From assembly GCF_039538045.1 (NCBI RefSeq), contig NZ_BAABBQ010000001.1, positions 2,564,001 to 2,628,000 of the forward strand: DNA of 64,000 nucleotides, given 5' to 3'. The position numbers and the translations under genes are program-made. The notes beneath the pieces are model-generated. The model was not told the DNA's origin. It did no database searches and was given only the letters and a program-made list of their open reading frames with translations. The DNA comes from Sphingomonas swuensis (lineage in GTDB: Bacteria; Pseudomonadota; Alphaproteobacteria; Sphingomonadales; Sphingomonadaceae). This document shows positions 1 through 9,836 of the stretch, piece by piece (positions within the stretch are counted from its first letter, which is position 1; each line of letters starts with the position of its first letter).

Positions 1-1
1 G

Positions 2-1132
2 GGCGCGAAAGCGTTGCGCCTGGTCGCGCAATTCCTCGAGCAGGCGCTCGTCGACGTTTCTCTCGCCGTCGGCGGTGATGCTCGACAGCAGGCCCGCCTC
101 GGCATGGCGGCTGTTATCCCAGCCAGGATAGGCGGTGATCGGGAACCAGCAGATCCCGCGCAGGTCGACCCCGCGCCTAATCGCGTCGCGCGCCTCCGCC
201 CCGACATAATGGAGCCACGAGGCCCGCCCGCAGCCCTCGGCGCCCGTCTCGGACAGGAAGACGGGCTTGCCATAACGCTCGGAGACTTCGACGAGCATGT
301 CGGACAAGGGGCGGTACTCGTGGTGGCCCATGGGGATGGTCGGGCCGTCGAGATACCATTGATTATGCGGGTAGTAGTTGAGCCCGATGAGGTCGGCGAA
401 GGAGGGATCGCCGCCTAGCTCGGGCCGATCCCTGCCGGTGACCCAGTCGTAAAATTCGAATTGGCCGATCCGGGGCCGGTCCGCTGCCACCACCGACTTG
501 CGGCGATGATCGCGCGGGGCGATGTGGACCAGCGGCTCGGCCCAGACCAGAAGCGCATTTGGCCACTGCCTTCGCACAGCCGCGGCCGAATGGGTTGCGG
601 TCCGGGTCAGCTGCTCCTTGAGCCAGCCCTTCGTGTCGGGACCGACCGCGGGGAAGTACCCGACCTCGACCGCCCAGGACATGAAGCTGACCTCGTTGAG
701 CAGGCACAGCTTGGGCCTGGTCTCGACGATGGACTGCTGCAGCTCGACCGCGGCCAGGGCGAAGTCGGTGAAGCGCTGAGGGAAGTCGTCCGAACCCGGG
801 TCGACATGGTCGGGCGAGCCATAGTGGAAGAGGTCCCAGATGACGTCCATGCCGTGCTGCTCGGCGGCTTCGAGCGCGGGCAGCCAACTCGACCAGTCGT
901 AGCGGCCCGGAGCCTTCTCGATCACATGCCAGCGAAGGCCGTCGCGGATCGTCTGGAGCCCGAGCGCGCGGAGCTGGCGGTAATCGCCATCGACATGCCG
1001 GTCGTGGCTGGTTGCGCGGATGAGGTCGAGCCGGACGCCATCGCGGCGGCGATGCGAGGAGCATTCGAAGCCGCCCTGGAAGAAGCTGGCGAAGGTCGTT
1101 TCGGGTCCGGTCTGCACGCTTCCACAATGCAT
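2..1132 (-). CDS. Clan GH-A glycoside hydrolase (beta-glucosidase-like), C-terminus cut by window edge
   Basis: About 377 codons are visible; the 3' end lies outside the window. The protein reads as a TIM-barrel glycosidase. CLLNEVSF carries the expected acid/base Glu in an N-E pair, and VFLSETGAEG late in the barrel carries the expected nucleophile Glu, the usual clan GH-A pair. Early barrel motifs (TIRDGLRWHVIE, DVIWDLFHYG) and the WFPITAYPGW segment also fit. There is no signal peptide. The start is the only ATG in this frame near the divergent phosphatase gene; no strong Shine-Dalgarno sequence precedes it. The substrate cannot be read from sequence. Confidence 0.8.
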   Translation of the reverse strand, partial: MHCGSVQTGPETTFASFFQGGFECSSHRRRDGVRLDLIRATSHDRHVDGDYRQLRALGLQTIRDGLRWHVIEKAPGRYDWSSWLPALEAAEQHGMDVIWDLFHYGSPDHVDPGSDDFPQRFTDFALAAVELQQSIVETRPKLCLLNEVSFMSWAVEVGYFPAVGPDTKGWLKEQLTRTATHSAAAVRRQWPNALLVWAEPLVHIAPRDHRRKSVVAADRPRIGQFEFYDWVTGRDRPELGGDPSFADLIGLNYYPHNQWYLDGPTIPMGHHEYRPLSDMLVEVSERYGKPVFLSETGAEGCGRASWLHYVGAEARDAIRRGVDLRGICWFPITAYPGWDNSRHAEAGLLSSITADGERNVDERLLEELRDQAQRFRA

Positions 1133-1189
1133 GGGCGGCGGGTTGGAGCCGTGACGGGCCCGGAAAGTTCGAGCCGGGTCGGTTGAACC

Positions 1190-2002
1190 ATGACGGCCGC
1201 TCGTGCTTTGACGGGGGCGAAGGAGCCGCCCCGACCCATGCAGACCAGTCACTGGCCCGCCCGCCTCTACCTGGTCCGGCACGGGCAGAGCCAAGGCAAT
1301 GTCGCCCGCGACCGGTCGGAGGCCGAGGGCTTGGCGACGATCGGGATCGACATGCGCGACGTCGACGTGCCGCTGTCGGACCTCGGCCACCAGCAGGCGC
1401 AGGCCGCGGGCCGCTGGTTCGCCGCTTTGCCTGAGGAAGAGAAGCCAGAGGTCATCCTCTCCTCGCCCTACGTGCGGGCGCGGCAGACCGCCCGGCACAT
1501 CTGCGAAGCCGGCGGCCTGGCCGGCGGCAAGGCGCGGACGGTCATCGACGAGCGGCTTCGCGAGCGCGAGTTCGGCGTGTTCGACGGGCTGACCACGCTC
1601 GGCATCCGCCAATCCTATCCCGAAGAGGCGGCGCATCGCGCCCGGCTCGGCAAATTCTACCATCGGCCGCCGGGCGGCGAGAGCTGGGCCGACGTCATCC
1701 TGCGCCTGCGCTCGGCGATGAACTCGATCAACCTCCACTATAACGGGCGACGCGTGCTGATCGTCTGCCACCAGGTGGTGGTGCTGTGCATGCGCTACGT
1801 GCTGGAGGAACTGGACGAGGCCGAGATCCTCGGCATCGACCGGGCGGCGGACGTCCTCAACTGCGGCATCTGCGCCTTCGACTTCGAGGTCCAGGAGCTC
1901 GACTGCGCGCCCAAGCTGGCGCTGTGGAACCATGCCGCGCCGCTCGAGCAGGAAGGCGCGCCGGTCACCTCCGCGCCCGACAAGATGACGGGCACCAGGT
2001 GA
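1190..2002 (+). CDS. Histidine phosphatase family protein (phosphoglycerate mutase-like)
   Basis: A 270-residue member of the histidine phosphatase superfamily. LVRHGQSQGN holds the phospho-accepting His, and CHQVVVLCMRY supplies the second catalytic His late in the fold. These enzymes remove or move phosphate through a phosphohistidine; the substrate here is unknown. A second ATG in frame at 1238, preceded by AAGGAG, is an equally good start and would give a 254-residue protein beginning just before the catalytic strand. The stop overlaps the next gene's GTG start (GTGA), which suggests coupled translation with the NAD(P)HX dehydratase. Confidence 0.85.
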   Translation: MTAARALTGAKEPPRPMQTSHWPARLYLVRHGQSQGNVARDRSEAEGLATIGIDMRDVDVPLSDLGHQQAQAAGRWFAALPEEEKPEVILSSPYVRARQTARHICEAGGLAGGKARTVIDERLREREFGVFDGLTTLGIRQSYPEEAAHRARLGKFYHRPPGGESWADVILRLRSAMNSINLHYNGRRVLIVCHQVVVLCMRYVLEELDEAEILGIDRAADVLNCGICAFDFEVQELDCAPKLALWNHAAPLEQEGAPVTSAPDKMTGTR

Positions 2003-2880
2003 TCGAGCCGCGCGCGCTCGACACCGCCCTTCTCAAGGAGCATCCGCTTCCCGCGATCGAGGCGGGCGACAAGGACGCCCGCGGCTCGATCCTGATCATC
2101 GCCGGGAGCCGCGACGTGGCTGGAGCAGCCTTGCTCACCGCCATGGGCGCGATGCGCGCCGGCGCCGGCCGGCTGCAGATCGCGACCGTCCAGAGCGCCG
2201 CGGCGAGCCTCGCCTTCGCCATGCCCGAAGCGATGGTCGTCGGCCTCGCCGAAGGCCGTGATGGCGGGTTCGCACCTTCGACCGTCAAGCCTCTGGCCGA
2301 GCGCGCGAGCAAGGCGGACGTCGTGGTCGCAGGGCCGGGAATGCAGGGCAATGCCTCCACCCCCAAGCTCGCCGCGGCGCTGGCGGAGGCCTGCCCCAAG
2401 CTGGTGCTCGACGCGGCGCTGCTCCACGCCCTTCCCGAACGCCGCGCCGAGGTCGCCCGCAAAGGAGTGCCGGCATTGCTCCTCCCTCATGCGGGCGAGA
2501 TGGCGAGCCTGCTCGGCTGCAAGCCGGAGGAGGTCGAATCCGATCCGATCGGGGCCGGGCGTCGCTGCGCCGATCGCTTCGACAGCATCACCCTCGTCAA
2601 GGGCGCGGCGAGCCACGTGGTGACCCCCGAGGGGGCGCTGTTCGGATATCCGGGCGGTGGGCCCGGGCTCGGAATCTCGGGCTCTGGCGACACGCTGGCG
2701 GGGATCGTCGGCGGCCTGCTGGCGCGCGGCGCCGACCCGCTGACCGCCCTGCTGTGGGGAGTCTGGTGCCACGGCGAAGCCGGCCGCCGGCTGGCGGAGA
2801 GGATCGGGACCCTGGGTTTCCTTGCCCGCGAGATCGTCGACGAGGTTCCCAGCGTCCTTCGCGAGGCCGGAGCGCTTTAG
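1999..2880 (+). CDS. nnrD: ADP-dependent NAD(P)H-hydrate dehydratase
   Basis: A 293-residue ribokinase-fold enzyme that repairs hydrated NAD(P)H (NAD(P)HX) using ADP. Recognised by the glycine-rich region GISGSGDTLAGIVGGLLA, the family's nucleotide-binding and catalytic Asp segment, by LIIAGSRDVAGAALL near the N-terminus, and by VVVAGPGM in the middle. The start is GTG at 1999, overlapping the upstream stop as GTGA; the frame stays open further upstream only because it runs through the phosphatase gene. The NnrE epimerase domain often fused to this enzyme is absent, so the epimerase must be elsewhere or missing. Confidence 0.88.
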   Translation: MIEPRALDTALLKEHPLPAIEAGDKDARGSILIIAGSRDVAGAALLTAMGAMRAGAGRLQIATVQSAAASLAFAMPEAMVVGLAEGRDGGFAPSTVKPLAERASKADVVVAGPGMQGNASTPKLAAALAEACPKLVLDAALLHALPERRAEVARKGVPALLLPHAGEMASLLGCKPEEVESDPIGAGRRCADRFDSITLVKGAASHVVTPEGALFGYPGGGPGLGISGSGDTLAGIVGGLLARGADPLTALLWGVWCHGEAGRRLAERIGTLGFLAREIVDEVPSVLREAGAL

Positions 2881-2883
2881 GTC

Positions 2884-4344
2884 TCAGCTGACCCCGTAGT
2901 CGTCGAGCTCGTCGCCGGCGACCTTGACCACATGAAGCACGTTGGTCGAGCCGCTGGTTCCGAACGGCACGCCGGCGAGGATGATGATCCGGTCGCCCCC
3001 GCCCGCAAGCTTGTGGCGAAGCACCATGCGTTTGGCCTTGCCGACCATTTCCTCGAAGCTGCCGACGTCGCGGGTGTGGACCGCGTGGACGCCCCAGACC
3101 AGTCCCATCCGGCGCGCGACCGAGCGGCTGGCGGTCATCACCAGCAGCGGCACCGGGCCACGCTCGCGCGCGATCCGGCGGGCGGTCGAACCGGTCGAGG
3201 TGTAGCAGACCAGCCCCGCGACGTTGACCGTGGTGGCGATGTTGCCGGCGCTTTCGGCAAGCGCGTCGGCGGTGGTCGGCTCGGCCGGTGTCGCGGTGAA
3301 GTGGACGCGCGCGGCATAGTTGGGATCGGCTTCGACCGAGCGACCGATGCGATCCATCATGTGCACCGCCTCGACCGGGAAGTCGCCCGCCGCGCTTTCG
3401 GCCGACAGCATGATCGCGTCGGCACCGTCGTAGATGGCGTTGGCGACGTCGCTCACCTCGGCCCGGGTCGGGGTCGGCGAAGTGATCATGCTCTCGAGCA
3501 TCTGGGTCGCGACGACCACCGGCTTGCCGAGTTCGCGGGCACGGGCGACGATCATCTTCTGCAGCGGCGGGACGGCTTCGGCCGGTAGCTCGACGCCAAG
3601 ATCGCCGCGCGCGACCATCACCGCGTCGGCCAGCGCGAGGATGCCTTCGAGCCGCTCGATCGCCGCGGGCTTCTCGATCTTGACCAGCAGCGCGGCCTTG
3701 TCGCCGATCAGCGCGCGGGCTTCCTCGACGTCCTCGGGACGCTGGACGAAGGACAGGGCGATGTAGTCGGCGCCCTGCTCGAGCGCGAATTGGAGGTCGG
3801 AGCGGTCCTTCTCGGTCAAGGCCGGGATCGGAACGAGGACGTCGGGGACGTTGACGCCCTTGTTGTCGCTGACCCGGCCGCCGACCTCGACGATGGTCTC
3901 GATCCGCGTCGCGCTGACCGCCGCGACCCGAAGGCGGATCTTGCCGTCGTCGATCAGCAGCTGGTCGCCCTCACGGACCGCCTCGAACAATTCTGGATGG
4001 GGCAGCTCGACCCGGCTCGTGTCGCCCGGGGCGTCGCTCGCGTCGAGGAGAAAGCGGCCGCCCGTCTCGAGCTGGGCGGTGCCGCCGGCGAACTTGCCGA
4101 CCCGCAGCTTGGGACCCTGAAGGTCGAACAGGATGCAGGAGGGCCGCTTGTGCTCGGCCTCGAGGCTCCGGATCATCTGCACCAGCTCGGCCTTGGCCGC
4201 CTGGTCGCCGTGGCTCATGTTGATCCGGAAGGCATCGGCGCCGCAGCTCATCAGCTTGGCGATCATCTCCCGGCTGTTCGAGGCGGGACCGAGCGTCGCC
4301 AGGATCCTGACCTTGCGTCCTCGCGGACCAACCGACATCGCCAC
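2884..4344 (-). CDS. pyk: Pyruvate kinase
   Basis: A 486-residue glycolytic enzyme that transfers phosphate from phosphoenolpyruvate to ADP. Signatures seen: [12 protein letters not shown] at the N-terminus, the [12 protein letters not shown] active-site loop, [13 protein letters not shown], and the allosteric C-terminal domain beginning near [12 protein letters not shown]. Length is normal for the family. GTG at 4344 is preferred because GGAG sits six bases upstream; an in-frame ATG follows two codons later. The gene converges on nnrD with only three bases between stops, and is divergent from gapR across about 120 bp. Confidence 0.96.
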   Translation of the reverse strand: MAMSVGPRGRKVRILATLGPASNSREMIAKLMSCGADAFRINMSHGDQAAKAELVQMIRSLEAEHKRPSCILFDLQGPKLRVGKFAGGTAQLETGGRFLLDASDAPGDTSRVELPHPELFEAVREGDQLLIDDGKIRLRVAAVSATRIETIVEVGGRVSDNKGVNVPDVLVPIPALTEKDRSDLQFALEQGADYIALSFVQRPEDVEEARALIGDKAALLVKIEKPAAIERLEGILALADAVMVARGDLGVELPAEAVPPLQKMIVARARELGKPVVVATQMLESMITSPTPTRAEVSDVANAIYDGADAIMLSAESAAGDFPVEAVHMMDRIGRSVEADPNYAARVHFTATPAEPTTADALAESAGNIATTVNVAGLVCYTSTGSTARRIARERGPVPLLVMTASRSVARRMGLVWGVHAVHTRDVGSFEEMVGKAKRMVLRHKLAGGGDRIIILAGVPFGTSGSTNVLHVVKVAGDELDDYGVS

Positions 4345-4463
4345 TCTTCACTCCTATGTTGCATCCTCGCCATAGCGGCCAACGCCCTTTGTTCAACCGC
4401 TTGGCGGGCCTCGTCAGGTGGCCTAAGTGGCGCGCCGCATACCTATTCACCGGGGAGAGAATC

Positions 4464-4706
4464 ATGTCCGACGGCAATGTCGCCGCCGATCAGCTGCGCC
4501 TCTTGATCGAGCGCATCGAGCGTCTCGAGGAAGAGAAGAAGGGCGTCGCCGACGATATCAAGGATGTCTACGCCGAGGCCAAGGCCACGGGCTTTGACAC
4601 CAAGACGATGCGCAAGGTCGTCAGCCTGCGGAAGATGGAGAAGCACGCCCGCGACGAGGCCGACGCGCTGCTCGAGACCTATCGCAACGCGCTTGGACTG
4701 CACTAA
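4464..4706 (+). CDS. gapR: GapR family DNA-binding protein (DUF2312)
   Basis: An 80-residue, strongly helical, charged protein matching the DUF2312/GapR family of alphaproteobacterial nucleoid proteins, which bind overtwisted AT-rich DNA ahead of replication and transcription. Typical features are the N-terminal coiled coil around [18 protein letters not shown], then [20 protein letters not shown] and the basic [14 protein letters not shown] stretch. The start is ATG at 4464 with GGGGAGAG just upstream; a longer reading from 4356 would add an unlikely low-complexity leader. Confidence 0.92.
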   Translation: MSDGNVAADQLRLLIERIERLEEEKKGVADDIKDVYAEAKATGFDTKTMRKVVSLRKMEKHARDEADALLETYRNALGLH

Positions 4707-4736
4707 GGTCTGGCTGATACCGGGGGGAGCAGACGC

Positions 4737-5057
4737 ATGATCATCACCACCACTTCGACGATCGAGGGCCAGCCGGTCCACGACTATCTCGGCCTGGTCG
4801 GGGGCGAGGTCATCGTCGGCGCCAACGTCATCAAGGACGTGCTGGCCAGCGTCAGCGACTTCTTCGGTGGGCGCTCGGGGTCGTATGAACGCGCGATCCA
4901 GGACGCCCGTGCGCACGCCATGCGGGAAATGCAGGATTCGGCGCTTAAGCTCGGTGCCGACGCGATCGTCGCGGTGACCTTCGACTATGAGGTGCTCGGC
5001 AAGTCGGGTTCGATGCTGATGGTGTGCGTCTGCGGCACGGCGGTGAAGCTCGGCTGA
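4737..5057 (+). CDS. YbjQ/UPF0145 family protein
   Basis: A 106-residue protein of the YbjQ (UPF0145, 'heavy-metal-binding domain') family. It begins with the characteristic short strand IITTTSTIEGQPV and has the glycine-rich DYLGLVGGEVIVGANVIKD segment, then ARAHAMREMQDSALKLGADAIVAV. The biochemical role is not established for the family. It lies 30 bp after gapR and 4 bp before the DUF1003 gene, so the three may share a transcript. GGGGGGAGC precedes the ATG. Confidence 0.85.
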   Translation: MIITTTSTIEGQPVHDYLGLVGGEVIVGANVIKDVLASVSDFFGGRSGSYERAIQDARAHAMREMQDSALKLGADAIVAVTFDYEVLGKSGSMLMVCVCGTAVKLG

Positions 5058-5061
5058 GCCG

Positions 5062-5571
5062 GTGAGCGACCTCGTCCCGAGCACCGCCGATCTCGCCCGC
5101 GAACTGCTGGAGCGGATCGGCGACGAGCTCGGGCCGGGCGAGCGCTCGGTGCTCGAAAGCCTCGCCTCGGGGCACCACAGCCATGTCCACGCCGGCGTCG
5201 AGAATCCGACCTTCGGCCAAAGGCTGGCCGACCGAGTAGCCCGGGTCGGCGGCAGCTGGGGCTTCATCATCAGCTTCACCCTAGTGCTGTTCGGATGGAT
5301 GCTGCTCAACACCGACGTGCTGAAGCACTGGGGAATGGTGTTCGACCCCTACCCCTTCATCTTCCTCAATTTGATGCTGTCGACGCTCGCGGCCATCCAG
5401 GCGCCGATCATCATGATGAGCCAGAATCGCCAGAGCCAGAAGGATCGGCGCGACGCACAGGTCGACTTCGAGACCAATATCCGCGCCGAGCTCGCGATCG
5501 TCCGGTTGCACCGCAAGGTCGACCTGCTGCTGGAAAAGGCCGCCGTTGAGCCCGGGCCGCCACGCGGCTAA
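5062..5571 (+). CDS. DUF1003 domain membrane protein
   Basis: A 169-residue protein with the DUF1003 architecture: a soluble N-terminal part, the DRVARVGGSWGFI entry motif, two transmembrane helices (around residues 62-83 and 94-116), and the conserved IIMMSQNRQSQKDR sequence right after the second helix, followed by a cytosolic amphipathic tail. Function is unknown; some relatives have been called cyclic-nucleotide-binding-like without firm evidence. The start is GTG, four bases after the ybjQ stop. Confidence 0.85.
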   Translation: MSDLVPSTADLARELLERIGDELGPGERSVLESLASGHHSHVHAGVENPTFGQRLADRVARVGGSWGFIISFTLVLFGWMLLNTDVLKHWGMVFDPYPFIFLNLMLSTLAAIQAPIIMMSQNRQSQKDRRDAQVDFETNIRAELAIVRLHRKVDLLLEKAAVEPGPPRG

Positions 5572-5601
5572 AGCGCCGGCAGATCATCTGACAGGACCCT
5601 C

Positions 5602-6345
5602 ATGGCCGGCCATAGCAAGTTCAAGAACATCATGCATCGCAAGGGCGCGCAGGACAAAAAGCGCTCGGGCATGTTCTCCAAGCTGTCCCGCGAAATTACC
5701 GTCGCCGCAAAGATGGGCCTGCCCGATCCGGACATGAACCCGCGTCTGCGCGCCGCGGTCAACGCCGCCAAGGCGCAGTCGATGCCCAAGGACAACATCC
5801 AGCGGGCGATCGACAAGGCGAGCAAGGGCGACGCGGAGAATTATGAGGAAGTCCGCTACGAGGGTTATGGCCCCAACGGCGTGGCGATCATCGTCGAAGC
5901 GCTGACCGACAACCGCAACCGCACCGCGACCAACGTGCGGACGGCTTTCTCGAAGAACGGCGGCAACCTCGGCGCGAGCGGGAGCGTCGCCCATGGCTTC
6001 GAGCGGCTCGGCCTGATCGAATATTCGGCGGCCGCCGGGGACGAGGACAAGGTCATGGAAGCCGCGATCGAAGCGGGTGCCGACGACGTCCAGAGCGACG
6101 AGGACAGCCACCAGATCTGGACCCAGCAGGACGGCATGCACGACGTCGCCAAGGCGCTCGAGGCGGCGCTTGGGCCGGCCGACGCAGTTAAGCTGGCGTG
6201 GAAGCCGACGCTCACGACCGAGGTCTCGGGCGATGCCGTGGCAAGCCTGATGAAGCTGGTCGACGCGCTCGAGGACGACGACGACGTCCAGACCGTCTGG
6301 GGCAATTACGACATCTCGGACGACGAGCTGGCGAAGCTCGGCTAG
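5602..6345 (+). CDS. yebC: YebC/PmpR family protein (TACO1 homologue)
   Basis: A 247-residue protein of the YebC family. The N-terminal signature [20 protein letters not shown] is unmistakable, followed by [16 protein letters not shown] and an acidic C-terminus rich in Asp and Glu. Family members have been described as transcription factors and, more recently, as ribosome-associated factors that ease translation of proline stretches. It sits directly upstream of ruvCAB, an arrangement common in proteobacteria. Confidence 0.95.
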   Translation: MAGHSKFKNIMHRKGAQDKKRSGMFSKLSREITVAAKMGLPDPDMNPRLRAAVNAAKAQSMPKDNIQRAIDKASKGDAENYEEVRYEGYGPNGVAIIVEALTDNRNRTATNVRTAFSKNGGNLGASGSVAHGFERLGLIEYSAAAGDEDKVMEAAIEAGADDVQSDEDSHQIWTQQDGMHDVAKALEAALGPADAVKLAWKPTLTTEVSGDAVASLMKLVDALEDDDDVQTVWGNYDISDDELAKLG

Positions 6346-6354
6346 GCACCGGGC

Positions 6355-6843
6355 ATGATCGTCCTCGGCCTCGACCCCAGCCTGTCCTCGACCGGCTGGG
6401 GCGTGATCCGCGCCGAGGGCAACCGGCTCACGCACCTCGCCAACGGCCAGATCAAGACCAAGGCTTCCCTTCCCCTGGCCACCCGGCTGGCGGAGCTGGC
6501 CGCCGCGCTCGATGCGGTGGTTTCCGAGCATCGTCCCGCCTCCGCCGCGGCCGAGGAGGTGTTCGTCAACCAGAACCCCGCCTCGACCCTCAAGCTCGCC
6601 CAAGCCCGCGGCGTCGCGCTGATGTGCGCGGGACGCGCCGGCCTGGAGGTCGGTGAATATGCGCCGAGCCTGGTCAAGAAGGCGGTGGTCGGGACCGGCG
6701 GCGCGAGCAAGGACCAGGTCCATGCAATGGTCGCCCTCCTCCTTCCGGGCGCCAAGATCGCGGGCGAGGATGCGTCGGACGCGTTGGCGGTCGCGATCAC
6801 CCATGCGCACCATCTGGCAAGTGCGCGGCGGGGGGTTCGTTGA
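6355..6843 (+). CDS. ruvC: Crossover junction endodeoxyribonuclease RuvC
   Basis: A 162-residue Holliday junction resolvase. [16 protein letters not shown] carries the first catalytic Asp (D7); the Glu in [10 protein letters not shown] and the Asp cluster in [17 protein letters not shown] complete the acidic site. It nicks symmetric strands of junctions positioned by RuvAB. It begins nine bases after the yebC stop, consistent with an operon yebC-ruvC-ruvA-ruvB. Confidence 0.96.
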   Translation: MIVLGLDPSLSSTGWGVIRAEGNRLTHLANGQIKTKASLPLATRLAELAAALDAVVSEHRPASAAAEEVFVNQNPASTLKLAQARGVALMCAGRAGLEVGEYAPSLVKKAVVGTGGASKDQVHAMVALLLPGAKIAGEDASDALAVAITHAHHLASARRGVR

Positions 6844-6895
6844 TTTCCCAGCCCTCGATGTTTGCGCTGGCTCTGACCTGTTCTAATCCGGCGCC

Positions 6896-7489
6896 ATGAT
6901 CGCCCGCCTCGCCGGCACCCTCGCCGAACTTTCCGCCGACAGCGCCGTGCTCGACGTGCGCGGGGTCGGCTATCTCGTGCTTGCGAGCGGCAAGACGCTG
7001 TCCGCGCTCCCGCCGGTCGGAGGCGACGTCGTCCTGCTGACCGAATTGCAGGTCCGCGAGGATTCGATGACGCTGTTCGCCTTCGGCTCTGCGGGCGAGC
7101 GCGAGGCCTTCCGCCAGCTGACGAGTGTCCAAGGCGTCGGCGGCAAGGTCGCGCTGGCGATCCTCACCATCTTGACGCCCGACGAACTGGCGCGCGCCGT
7201 GTCGGCCGGCGACAAGGCGATGATCGCCCGGGCGAGCGGGGTCGGACCCAAGCTCGCCCAGCGGATCGCGCTCGAACTCCAGGGCAAGCTGGGCCTTCCC
7301 GCCACGCTAGCACCCGGCACGCCGCTGGCGGCGAGCGGCGCCACCAACGATGCCCTTTCCGCGCTCGCCAACCTCGGCTTCAAGCCGGCCGAGGCCGCCT
7401 CCGCGGTCGCCGCCGCCGCGGAGGAGCTCGGCCCATCCGCCACCCTCGACGCGCTGGTCCGCCTCGCGCTACGCAAGGCCGCGAAGTGA
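6896..7489 (+). CDS. ruvA: Holliday junction branch migration protein RuvA
   Basis: A 197-residue junction-binding protein. It has an N-terminal OB-fold ([20 protein letters not shown], then [12 protein letters not shown]), two helix-hairpin-helix units ([16 protein letters not shown] and [16 protein letters not shown]), and the C-terminal RuvB-contacting domain after an Ala/Pro linker. The stop overlaps the ruvB GTG start as GTGA. Confidence 0.96.
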   Translation: MIARLAGTLAELSADSAVLDVRGVGYLVLASGKTLSALPPVGGDVVLLTELQVREDSMTLFAFGSAGEREAFRQLTSVQGVGGKVALAILTILTPDELARAVSAGDKAMIARASGVGPKLAQRIALELQGKLGLPATLAPGTPLAASGATNDALSALANLGFKPAEAASAVAAAAEELGPSATLDALVRLALRKAAK

Positions 7490-8511
7490 CCATCGATCCC
7501 GACCGCATCACCACGCCCGAGCGCACCGCCGAGGACGTCGACGCCGCGCTTCGGCCCAAGCGGCTCGACGAGTTCGTCGGCCAGCAGGCGGCGCGCGAGA
7601 ATTTGCGCGTCTTCATCGCCGCGGCCAAGGCGCGGGGCGAGGCGCTCGACCATGTGCTGTTCTTCGGCCCGCCGGGGCTCGGCAAGACCACGCTTGCGCA
7701 GATCGTCGCGCGCGAGATGGGGGTCGGTTTCCGTGCCACCTCGGGTCCGGTCATCGCCAAGTCGGGCGACCTCGCGGCGCTGCTGACCAACCTCGAGGAC
7801 GGCGACGTGCTGTTCATCGACGAGATCCACCGGCTCAATCCGGCGGTCGAGGAGGTGCTCTACCCGGCGATGGAGGACCGGGCATTGGACCTCGTCATCG
7901 GCGAGGGACCCTCGGCGCGCTCGGTCCGGATCGACTTGCCCCGCTTCACCCTCGTCGGCGCGACCACGAGGCAGGGGCTTCTGACGACCCCGCTGAGAGA
8001 CCGGTTCGGAATTCCGGTCCGGCTCAACTTCTACACGGTCGAGGAACTGGAAAAGGTGGTCCGCCGCGCCGCCAGCCTGCTCGGCGCTCCGGTCACCGAG
8101 GATGGCGCGCACGAGATCGCGCGGCGCAGCCGGGGCACGCCGCGCATCGCCGGGCGACTGCTCCGCCGGGTTAGAGACTTCGCCCATGCGGCGGGCGCCG
8201 ACAGCATCGACATGGCCGCCGCCGACCGTGCGCTCGGTCGGCTCGAGATCGATGCGCTCGGGCTCGACGCGATGGACCGGCGCTACCTCCTGATGATTGC
8301 CGATCTCTATGGCGGCGGGCCGGTCGGGGTGGAGACGCTCGCCGCGGGCCTCAGCGAGCCCAGGGACACGATCGAGGACGTGATCGAGCCCTACCTCATT
8401 CAGCTCGGCCTCATCGCCCGCACCGCACGCGGGCGTTGCCTTAACGGCAAGGCCTGGACGCACCTTGGCCTCAACCCGCCTGCCGGCACTGCCAACGGCC
8501 TGTTCGACTAG
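7486..8511 (+). CDS. ruvB: Holliday junction branch migration ATPase RuvB
   Basis: A 341-residue AAA+ motor that drives branch migration with RuvA. Visible are [11 protein letters not shown] at the N-terminus, Walker [16 protein letters not shown], Walker [13 protein letters not shown], sensor/Arg-finger region [16 protein letters not shown], and the C-terminal winged helix ending [16 protein letters not shown]. The GTG start overlaps the ruvA stop by four bases. Confidence 0.97.
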   Translation: MTIDPDRITTPERTAEDVDAALRPKRLDEFVGQQAARENLRVFIAAAKARGEALDHVLFFGPPGLGKTTLAQIVAREMGVGFRATSGPVIAKSGDLAALLTNLEDGDVLFIDEIHRLNPAVEEVLYPAMEDRALDLVIGEGPSARSVRIDLPRFTLVGATTRQGLLTTPLRDRFGIPVRLNFYTVEELEKVVRRAASLLGAPVTEDGAHEIARRSRGTPRIAGRLLRRVRDFAHAAGADSIDMAAADRALGRLEIDALGLDAMDRRYLLMIADLYGGGPVGVETLAAGLSEPRDTIEDVIEPYLIQLGLIARTARGRCLNGKAWTHLGLNPPAGTANGLFD

Positions 8512-8520
8512 GGAGTCACC

Positions 8521-9633
8521 ATGTCGCTTCTGCTTGCTCTTGCCGCCCAGGCCGCCGCCGCGCAGCCCGCTCCGCCAGCCGCACCCGATTATCGCCGGAG
8601 CGAGCACTGGCTTTGCCTGCCCGGCCAGAAGGACGTCTGCAACACGCCGCTGCCGACCACCGCGCTCACTCCGCGCGGCTATGGCTCGAATGGCCCCAGC
8701 ACCGTGGCGAGCGGACCGAAGCTCGACTGCTTCTACGTCTATCCGACGGTCAGCCAGGATCGCGGGATGAACAGCGATCTGGTGGTCAGCGAGGAGAAGG
8801 CGGCGGCGAGCAGCCAGTTCGCGCGCTTCTCCGGCGTGTGCCGGCCTTACGCGCCCGTCTATCGCCAGATGACCAGCGCGGCGATCGGCGCGGCGGCGCT
8901 CGGACGCGACATCATGCCCAACTTCGCCATCGCTTACGGCGACGTGCGCGAGGCCTTCCGCAACTTCCGCGCCCGCAACCGCGGCCGGCCGTTCGTTCTG
9001 GTCGGGCACAGCCAGGGAAGCTGGTTGCTCCAGCGGCTGATCGCCGAGGAGATCGAGGGCAAGCCCAACGCCTCGGAGATGGCGCTCGCAATCATTCCCG
9101 GCTTCAACGTGCTCGTCCCCGACGGCAAGACGATCGGCGGCACGTTCAAGTCGACCCCGCTGTGCGAGCGCGCGGGACAGCGCGGCTGCGTCGTCAGCTA
9201 CGTTTCCTTCCGCACCAACAATCCGCCGCCGCCGGGCGCCCTGTTCGGCTATGCGCCCGCGCCGGGAATGACGGTCGCCTGCACCAATCCGGCGGCGCTG
9301 GGCTCGCGCGGCTGGGCAAAGATGGACAGCTACTGGCCGACCCGCACCACCTATGCGGTGCCGGGCGGGCCGATCCGCTGGTCGACCGAGGGCGCGCCGC
9401 CGACCCCCTTCGTCCGGACCGAGGGTCTCGCCTCGGGCCGCTGCGTCAATGCCGGCCCGCGCGGCTATCTGGAAGTGCGCACCAATGTCACGCCCGGGGC
9501 AAAATGGTCCGACCGGATCGGCGGCGAGGTCGGGGTCGGCGGGCTGTTCATCCCCGGCTGGGGCATGCACCTCGCCGACGTGCCGGTGGCGCAGGGCGAC
9601 CTGCTTGGGCTGGTCGAGGCGGTCGCGCGCTAG
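8521..9633 (+). CDS. DUF3089 domain protein, secreted alpha/beta-hydrolase fold
   Basis: A 370-residue protein with a short N-terminal signal (LLLALAAQAAAAQP). It shows an alpha/beta-hydrolase layout: CFYVYPTVSQD near the start, the nucleophile elbow VLVGHSQGSWLL, and a cysteine-containing, presumably extracytoplasmic body. DUF3089 proteins are treated as lipase-like, but no substrate is established. It starts nine bases after ruvB. Its stop shares the palindrome CTAG with the stop of the convergent HTH gene. Confidence 0.82.
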   Translation: MSLLLALAAQAAAAQPAPPAAPDYRRSEHWLCLPGQKDVCNTPLPTTALTPRGYGSNGPSTVASGPKLDCFYVYPTVSQDRGMNSDLVVSEEKAAASSQFARFSGVCRPYAPVYRQMTSAAIGAAALGRDIMPNFAIAYGDVREAFRNFRARNRGRPFVLVGHSQGSWLLQRLIAEEIEGKPNASEMALAIIPGFNVLVPDGKTIGGTFKSTPLCERAGQRGCVVSYVSFRTNNPPPPGALFGYAPAPGMTVACTNPAALGSRGWAKMDSYWPTRTTYAVPGGPIRWSTEGAPPTPFVRTEGLASGRCVNAGPRGYLEVRTNVTPGAKWSDRIGGEVGVGGLFIPGWGMHLADVPVAQGDLLGLVEAVAR

Positions 9634-9836
9634 CCCTCCAGCCAGAAGAGCTCGTCGACCCGCACGTCGAGCACCGCGGCAAGCGTCAGGGCAAGCACGG
9701 TCGACGGCACGAAGATGCCATTCTCGACCGTGTTGACCGTCTTGCGGCTGACCCCGCAGCGCTCGGCGAGCTCGGCCTGGGTTAGGCCGAGCTCGAGCCG
9801 CCGCTCCTTGAGGCAGGTGCCGAGCCGGTCATTCAT
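9630..9836 (-). CDS. Small Cro/C1-type HTH transcriptional regulator
   Basis: A 68-residue protein that is essentially a single HTH_3 domain. GLTQAELAERCGVSRKTVNT is the helix-turn-helix, followed by VENGIFVPSTVLALTLAAVL. The end (VRVDELFWLEG) is typical of the small regulators encoded with two- to four-helix membrane proteins. The ATG overlaps the end of the upstream membrane protein gene by eight bases, so the two are co-transcribed and probably coupled. A likely operator lies at 10304-10338. Confidence 0.88.
   Translation of the reverse strand: MNDRLGTCLKERRLELGLTQAELAERCGVSRKTVNTVENGIFVPSTVLALTLAAVLDVRVDELFWLEG

Noticed and set aside
1..1186. Plus-strand frames at 14-418 and 461-1186
   Set aside because: They are antisense to the glycosidase frame, which shows two conserved catalytic Glu motifs in the expected order.
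6970..9570. 866-codon minus-strand frame across ruvA, ruvB and the DUF3089 gene
   Set aside because: It is antisense to three well-recognised genes and has Arg/Ala-rich shadow composition with no domain.
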